From contig CM040428.1 of assembly GCA_022702705.1 (NCBI GenBank), positions 95,862,805 to 95,926,804 on the forward strand: a stretch of 64,000 bases of DNA, read 5' to 3'. The notes beneath the pieces were generated by a model, which saw nothing but the letters and a program-made list of their open reading frames with translations, had not been told where the DNA came from and did not search any database. The position numbers were made by a program, and so were the translations under genes. The DNA is from Papilionanthe hookeriana x Papilionanthe teres (taxonomy: Eukaryota; Streptophyta; Magnoliopsida; Asparagales; Orchidaceae). This document shows, one piece after another, positions 57,938 to 64,000 of the stretch. Positions within the stretch are counted from its first letter, which is position 1; each line of letters begins with the position of its first letter.

Positions 57938-59267
57938 TGGTCTGATTTACCTCTAAATTTTGCTAAGTCTGTTGTTAGATTAGTTTGTTTGCTAGTATTG
58001 ATTGTTGTTTGTTGTTTGCTAGTTTAGATTTGTTTATATACTTTGTGTGGATTGTTGGGTGTTGAGACTGTTGTTAGAGTATTTTTAATGTATTGTGTTT
58101 AAGATTGAAATTTGGATAAATTTATGTTTATTTTTGTTTTAGCCTACTGTTTAGTAGTTAGTATTGTTGTTCTATTTCTGTTATTATAAGTAGTATATTC
58201 ATTTAATTTAATTACTAATGAGCCTGCATACTTTTATACCTGCTTCATTATTTCAGTATTATTCATAAAAGCATGTGCAGAAGTAAATTTTTCTTTCTAG
58301 ATTGTTTTTTTACATACTTATAAAAATTCCTTTTTAAAATTATGTTTTTCTTTCTCTCATACTTTAAAAATTTTTTTATGATAGACCCAAACTTAAGTTT
58401 GGGGGAAAGGGAAAATACATTCAAATTTAAATTTTATTTGTCCTTTAAGAACTAATATTTTATTAAAATAAAAATTTTTAACATAACATGAGGAATGAAG
58501 AATCTATTTAAGATCACCTAAATTTTTGAAATTATAAATAATTTAGTGGACTTAATCAAAAATTTTAATAAATTTGATTGACTTTAAGAATAGAATTATT
58601 CAACTTAAAGAAGAATAAGATTAAGAAATTTTTCTATTCATAGTAGAGATAATTGAATTTTAGAAGTATTAAGAAATCAAAAATTATAACTCGAAAAAGA
58701 ATATATTGAATTTTTTTTGAAATCTATTTATGTTATAATAATTAAGTGAAAATGTATTGATTTGAAAATATAAGTTAATGATAGTGAAGTTCAAAACCAT
58801 TAACGAGCTATCCAGATACAATAATCCTCTCTTTAAAAAAAAAAAAACAAGAGAGGAGAAGCTTAAGGAAATGCCTAATCAAAAATTGGTTTCACTTGAA
58901 TTAACTTATAAAAAGAAAACTGATTACATTTATTACTTAATTTTTATGCATGTATTTTTATTAGAAAAGAATTTCATGAAGATCTTTTTCTCGTGAATAA
59001 TTTATGTGATCTTAATATAATAAACTACAATTATTTTTGAAGTGAATGAAAAATTTTTGAAGTCTTATGATTTGGTAGTTAGAATATTCTTTAAATTCTT
59101 AAAATTAAACTTAGTTAGTGAAATTTGGTTAATGATTTACTAAAGCCTTTATAAAATCAAAAATCATAAGGAGGCTTAAATAATTACCTTTTTATTCCAA
59201 ATGTTATACATTTTATATAGTAAAAAGGGTTACTTGAGGACAAGTAACGTTTAAGTTTGGGGGATTT
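57938..59267 (+). other. 3' non-coding region of B2 with two polypurine tracts
   Basis: Internal PPT-like TTAAGTTTGGGGGAAAGGG at 58394-58412 and terminal PPT TTAAGTTTGGGGGATTT at 59251-59267, the latter directly before LTR3. The small Lys-rich ORF lies between. Confidence 0.7.
58778..58996 (+). CDS. Small Lys-rich ORF of B2 (72 aa), unknown
   Basis: Intact ATG-to-stop frame: Lys-rich first half (FKKKKTREEKLKEMPNQK) and a hydrophobic end (YYLIFMHVFLLE). The same frame is recognisable in B1 at 24908-25147. It might be a tiny accessory protein with a C-terminal membrane segment, or chance in AT-rich DNA. Confidence 0.3.
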   Translation: MIVKFKTINELSRYNNPLFKKKKTREEKLKEMPNQKLVSLELTYKKKTDYIYYLIFMHVFLLEKNFMKIFFS

Positions 59268-61082
59268 TGATCCAAGAAAAAAATACTTATTTTTATGCCT
59301 TGATTTTTATTAAATTTTAAGGATATTATGCTTTAATGAAAGGTATTTTTGTGTTTTTGGATGTAGGTGATAGAAAAATGTTCAAGAAGGAGAAAATTCT
59401 GAAAAAGGAGTAAAAAGGAGCAAAAAGGAGCAAAAAAAGAGCCAAAATGCAAAATTGTCAAAATTACTGGCCTGGCGCCTAAGCGCCAGAGTCCGGCGCC
59501 TAAGCGCCAGCTCGATACAGAAAACTGTTAAGTTTTTGACGACTTTTGGGCTGTTATTTTGACGGTATGAGCGGTTATTGGACCTTATAGAAGACCGGCA
59601 TTTGTTCCTGATCTATAGGACATGTGATACAATGTATTTGGACGCTTCAAAATGATTTTAATCGCGAAGAGGTGCGATCAAAGTGAAGAGGTGTGAAGAA
59701 CTGGAAGCGGTGTCCGGTGCCTAGGCCCCATATTCCAATGCCTAGGCGCCAGATTCCGACGCCTAGGCGCCAGACAAACCTTCTAGAAGATTCATTGAAT
59801 GTGGACACATTTTGAAGAGGTGCCTTGAGGCAACCCTTGAAGCCTATAAATAGGAGGGTATTCCTTCAGAGAAAAACGCCCGATCTACCCCTCCCTATCT
59901 AGAGTCCAATCTAGAGAGAGAATAAGAGAGATCATATTAGGGCCACCTTTTTACTTTCCTTCATAAATTAGTGAGTTTATTTTAGAGTTTGTATTTAGAG
60001 TTTGAAAGAGTTGGAGCATACGTAGTTCATTACTGTTCGTGGAGTCGGTAGGAATCAGAAGTTCAGTAGGAGAAACATCTAAGATAAGTATTTTTATTTT
60101 GATTCAAAGTTTATTTATTATGTTTTGTTATTTAATTTCAATGTGTTATGAGTAGTTACTTTACTTTCTCCTTTCAATTATGAAAAGATAAATAAGATAA
60201 TACAAAATTCGTCGGAGAATTAAAAATCATATATTTTCAAAACATTGTGATGATATTAATACCGGTTCTTAATTTACTATTTAAATTGGCCATTTAAATT
60301 GTTAAAAACTGTTGAAGAGTTTTGAGACCTAGAAGGAGATGAATTCTTAAATTGTAGATATCACATGAAACCTTAGGTAGTCGAAGGCCTTGTGCGGGTT
60401 ATTCAAGATGAAGTAAAAATAAATAGGAAGATGTTATATAATGGGTGTAGAATTGATAAGTTTTTAGAGTGACAGACTAAATTCTTGTGATTTGGTTTAT
60501 AGAAAAGGAAAGGGTCACTAGTAGGGCTGACCATAGCCACCCTTGGATATCTAGTAGTGTGAGCCTAGATTAACCCATTCTACTAACAATACATCCGGAC
60601 CTGATCTATAGGCTAGCCAATGTTCTTTGCACCTGTATCAAAGGGTAAAGAATATGAATGCTTATATTCGTCACAACACCATAAATTTATATTCTCCACG
60701 AATATTATCATTATCCTAAAAAATCTTGGATTAATTGAAAGAGAGAAAGTTGCTTTCTTATTGCTATTTACATCAATTATTTTATTTCTGCTTTATTGTT
60801 TCATCTAGTAAATTAAAGATATTTTATTTTTAATTATAAAAGAAATACTTTAAAATAAAAATATTTAAAGATCTATAACTCTCTCCTCGTGGGAACGATA
60901 CTGGGCTCTTTGTTTCAAAGCCCTATATTACTTGAAACGATACATATACTTGTGTAGAACCCCTAGTGTGTAAAATATTTTCCATAAAATTATATTTATA
61001 TACACTAGTCGCTATTATTATTTATAACATATATTTTTGAAAGCATTAATTAGTACGTTGATCTTCAGAGGACTTCGGGTCA
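59268..61082 (+). mobile_element. Athila-type LTR3, shared between B2 (left) and D (right)
   Basis: Starts TGATCCAAG right after a PPT and ends TTCGGGTCA right before a PBS, so interior sequence lies on both sides. GGCGCC motifs are at 59471-59510 and 59713-59774 (three copies), with TATAAATA at 59845-59852. Structure matches LTR1 and LTR2 without the 102-base extension. Confidence 0.85.
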
Positions 61083-61088
61083 AGTTTT

Positions 61089-61106
61089 TGGTACTGTTGT
61101 CGGGGA
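61089..61106 (+). other. Primer-binding site after LTR3 (tRNA-Asp type)
   Basis: TGGTACTGTTGTCGGGGA, close to TGGCGCCGTTGCCGGGGA expected for plant tRNA-Asp. Confidence 0.75.
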
Positions 61107-61900
61107 AGAAGATTTTAGTACGCATATATTTATATCGGATCAGGTGCAAATAAAAATGGAGATAAACTTTGATGGGTGTAGAATTGGTGGACTTTAAAGT
61201 GACAAGATAAAGCCCCCAATTCAATTTAATGTTTTATAACTTAATAAGTGAGGTTAGCCCCCAGGTGGAGAGAGAAGAGGGAAATCTGGAGTGAGAGCTA
61301 GTATCTTCCATACCTAGCTTGTCTTCAAGATATCTAAAGAACTAGATTAACCTATGTTCTTTATAGCATCTCTAGTATGGGTAAAGAATATTATTGCTCC
61401 TATTTGACACAACACATCTTAGATATTTTTGCAACAATAAACTTATTACAGATTCATAATACGAAAAAAGATATTTTTTTTTGTATTTGCTTTCATCTTA
61501 CAAAAATCTTAATAAATTTAGTTAGGTATTTACTTTATTTTCTATTATCAAAAATTTCCAAAAAGAATTTAACTTTCATTACTGTAATATTATCTATTAT
61601 TTTTGTAAGACTATTTTTAAAAAGTTAAGCTTGCTAATTTTTTTCTTTTAGAAAGGCTTTATGTGGGTTCGATATTCGGGGCTTAATCTGAAAGTCCTGT
61701 ATTACTTGATAACGATACGTGTACTTGCGTGGAATCCCAATTTAAAATATAATCAGTAAACTCTTATTTTGATTGGAGTCAAGTATTTGGCACCAGAGTA
61801 AAGAAACAGATATAGTTAAATCCATATATTGAACGTAGGCATAAATATCGTAAGGGATCAAGTTTGTGGCGCCGTTGTTGGGTAGTCAAAAATATTTTGA
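61107..61900 (+). repeat. Second R-U5-like LTR half followed by two more PBS-like sites
   Basis: 61160-61781 resembles the second half of LTR3 (60430-61082): shared GGGTGTAGAATTG, AGTGACA, GGGTAAAGAATAT, TATTACTTGA.AACGATAC. It ends GGAGTCA, then TTTGGCACCAGAG (61787-61799). A further 80 bases end GGGATCA at 61860, followed by TGGCGCCGTTGTTGGGTA at 61867-61884. So three LTR-end/PBS junctions lie in a row before gag. Confidence 0.65.
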
Positions 61901-62048
61901 CAATATTTTAAAGAAAAACAAAATTTTACATTTTAAAGACTTATTTAAACCTTTTAGCTGTATTATAGAAAATTGTTGTGTTGTTATTATTTTTTATATA
62001 TAACTTTATGTTTGTGTGATTTCATTTTATTTTGTTTTAAAATAGTGT

Positions 62049-64000
62049 ATGCGTAGTTCAAGCTCTAAAAGACTAGTGTCTTATGATTCTGAATTATAAA
62101 GAATTATTAGAAAAATTAAAAAATTTAAAAATATTGAAAAAGATAATAATTTTCAAGAAATGGAAAATCAAAATAATCAAAATACTGAAATCCATCAAGA
62201 ATTTAATTATGTTAATCCAACTGTGGATGAATTTCATGGTAGTATTCAAAATCCTGTTGTAGCGACTAATTCATTTGATCTTAAACCAGTTATTATCCAA
62301 ATGGTATCTAATAATTAGTTTGAGGGTGCACCAACTGAACATCCAAATTTACAACTTGCCAATTTTTTAGAATTAAGTGCTACATTTAAATATGATGGTG
62401 TCTCGGATGATGCTATAAGACTTAGATTTTTTTCCAACTCACTAAGGTATAAGGCTAAGATGTGGTTAAATTTGTTAGCACCTGGATCTATCAGAAAATG
62501 GGGTGACTTAGCACATAAATTCATTGCTAAATATTTTCCACCATAAAAAAGTACGAAGCTTAGAAAGGATACTACATCTTTTTTTTCAGTTTGAAGGGCA
62601 ATCTATTTATGAAGCATGTGAGCGATTTAGACATCTCCTGAGAAGGTGTCTACACCATTCGATACCAGATTGGTTAATAGTTCAAGCCTTTTATAATGAA
62701 TTTGTTGGATCTCTTAGATCTATTATCAATGCTGCTACTAGTGGTTCATTAATTTCGAAACCATATAATGACACTTATGCTTTGATTGAAGAAATGACTA
62801 CTAATAATTATCAATGGCCATCTGAGAGGGTAAGTCTTAAGAAGGTAGCCAATTTTCATGATTCTGATGCTTTTACAATGTTAGCAAATCAAGTTGTTGC
62901 AATTTCAAGAAACATTGACCAATTTGCAATGAATATTTCTCAACTTATTTTAATGATTAAACAGAATTCATCAGGCCAAATGGTAGATTCTCAAACTTCT
63001 TTAGAAACTTTAAAAGCCATAAAAAAGTCTAATAACCCATATTCCAATTATTATAACTCAGGTTGGAAGGACTATCCTAACATTAACTCGAATAACAATA
63101 ATCTGGATGGTAGCAATCAACTATGAGAGAGGAACCAAGTAAACTCAATGGGGTACTCGGAAAACCAAGGTAAAAATAATTATAGACCTACATATCCTCG
63201 AGGTTTTAAAGATAATACACAATTTAAGGAGAAGAAGTATTATGTAGAAGAAGTGGTGTTACAAATGGGAAATCAGTTGCAAACTCAAGGAGCTACAAAT
63301 AAAAATATTGAGAATCAATCGGGACAAATAGCTAATTCATTAAGTAATAGATCTCAAGGAACACTTCCAAGTAATACAAATATAAATCAAAATGACAAAA
63401 ATAAAGAGCAAGTAAAACCATTTCAACGGAGAAGTGGAAGAGATTTGGAAGGTAGAGTTCAAAAAGAGATTGAAGTAGAGAAAGAATAAATTGAAGAGCC
63501 TCAAGAGGATGCTCCGAAAGGTTTGGAAAGACCTATTTCTCCACCCAAAACTGATTTAGAAAAACCATCACCTCCATTTCCTCAGAAACTTCATCAATAT
63601 AATTTGGATAAACAATTTCAAATTTTTAAAAAATATTAAAAAAGTTTAAAATTAATATTCTAGTTGCTGAAGTTTTAGAACAAATTCCAAACTATATGAA
63701 GTATATGAAGGATATTCTTAACAGAAATAAAAAATTTGAAGTTAATGAGACTATTGCACTTAGTGAGGAGTGCAGTGATATAATTCAAAAAAAGCTTTTA
63801 TTAAAAACTTAAAGATCCTGGTAGCTTCACAATTCCATGTACGATTGGAGACAGATTTTATGGAAAAACTTTATTCGATTTTGGTGCAAGCATTAATCTT
63901 ATGCCATTATCTGTATTTAAAAGACTGGAATTAGGAGGAACAACCCCCTACTACTGTAACTCTACAGTTATCAAATCATTTCATAACATATCCTAAAGAG
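62049..64000 (+). pseudogene. Gag and protease of Athila-type element D (continues beyond window)
   Basis: ATG at 62049; stops at 62097, 62316 and 62544 and a frameshift in a T-run near 62580. The gag core is clear: LRFFSNSLRYKAKMWLNLL, KWGDLAHKFIAKYFPP, SIYEACERFRHLLRRCLHH. A Ser/Asn/Gln-rich part and YYVEEVVLQMGNQL follow (63148-63489). Near 63800 the protease begins (LKDPGSFTIPCTIGDRFYG, TLFDFGASINLMPLS); the catalytic DxGAS is present as DFGAS. RT and later genes would lie beyond 64000. Confidence 0.83.

Larger units (their letters stand above)
56108..59267 (+). mobile_element. 3' interior of Athila-type element B2
   Basis: Colinear with B1 from about 22250 to 25446: spacer with GGCGCC motif, env-position ORF, internal PPT-like tract, small Lys-rich ORF and terminal PPT. 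The 5' part is missing, replaced at 56107 by LTR A2. Confidence 0.85.

Overview
The window looks like intergenic DNA from a large, repeat-rich plant nuclear genome. I see no intact host gene, rRNA or tRNA gene. Almost everything can be assigned to decayed, nested Ty3/gypsy LTR retrotransposons of two kinds: a giant Tat/Ogre-type element on the minus strand, and several Athila-type elements on the plus strand. The plant call rests on the element lineages (archaeal-type RNase H, ORF1 upstream of gag, tRNA-Arg-like and tRNA-Asp-like primer sites, the PF20167-type 'plant transposon' ORF). I cannot name a species.

Region 1 (1-41858) is one Ogre/Tat-like element read on the minus strand. Its 3' LTR lies at the left (from before base 1 to 13990). 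Its interior (13991-35604) holds, in minus-strand order: PBS, leader, ORF1, gag, protease, RT, RNase H, archaeal-type RNase H, integrase, an extra ORF with an AlkB-type 2-oxoglutarate/Fe(II) dioxygenase domain, and a 3' UTR with a ~105-bp tandem array. A damaged 5' LTR lies at the right (35605-41858). Three later events disrupt it: a 7.35-kb solo LTR of a related family at 5127-12480 (4-bp duplication, empty site visible in the other LTR); an 8.66-kb Athila-type element (18618-27273, perfect GACAA duplication) inside the integrase gene; and a 3.2-kb inverted LTR segment (36406-39643) in the right LTR.

Region 2 (41859-61082) is a mosaic: an inverted fragment of the same giant LTR (41859 to about 43990), a decayed Athila-type gag/protease with the start of its 3' LTR (44003-49105), another ~7-kb LTR (49106-56107), and the 3' half of another Athila-type element with its LTR (56108-61082).

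Region 3 (61083-64000) is the 5' end of a further Athila-type unit: a primer site, a duplicated LTR 3' half, two more primer-like sites, then gag and protease running off the window.

The strongest candidate for something undescribed is the AlkB-domain ORF downstream of integrase in the Ogre-like element. It resembles the plant ALKBH9/10 (RNA m6A demethylase) family and retains the iron-binding HxD...H and the 2-oxoglutarate Arg, although the copy is now broken. It suggests a retrotransposon that carried its own nucleic-acid demethylase. Secondary points are a palindromic GGCGCCTAGGCGCC motif recurring ahead of several promoter-like sites in the Athila-type elements, LTRs that have swallowed their own primer-binding site, and a covarying hairpin at the tip of the giant LTRs. 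All alignments were done by eye; identities are not computed.
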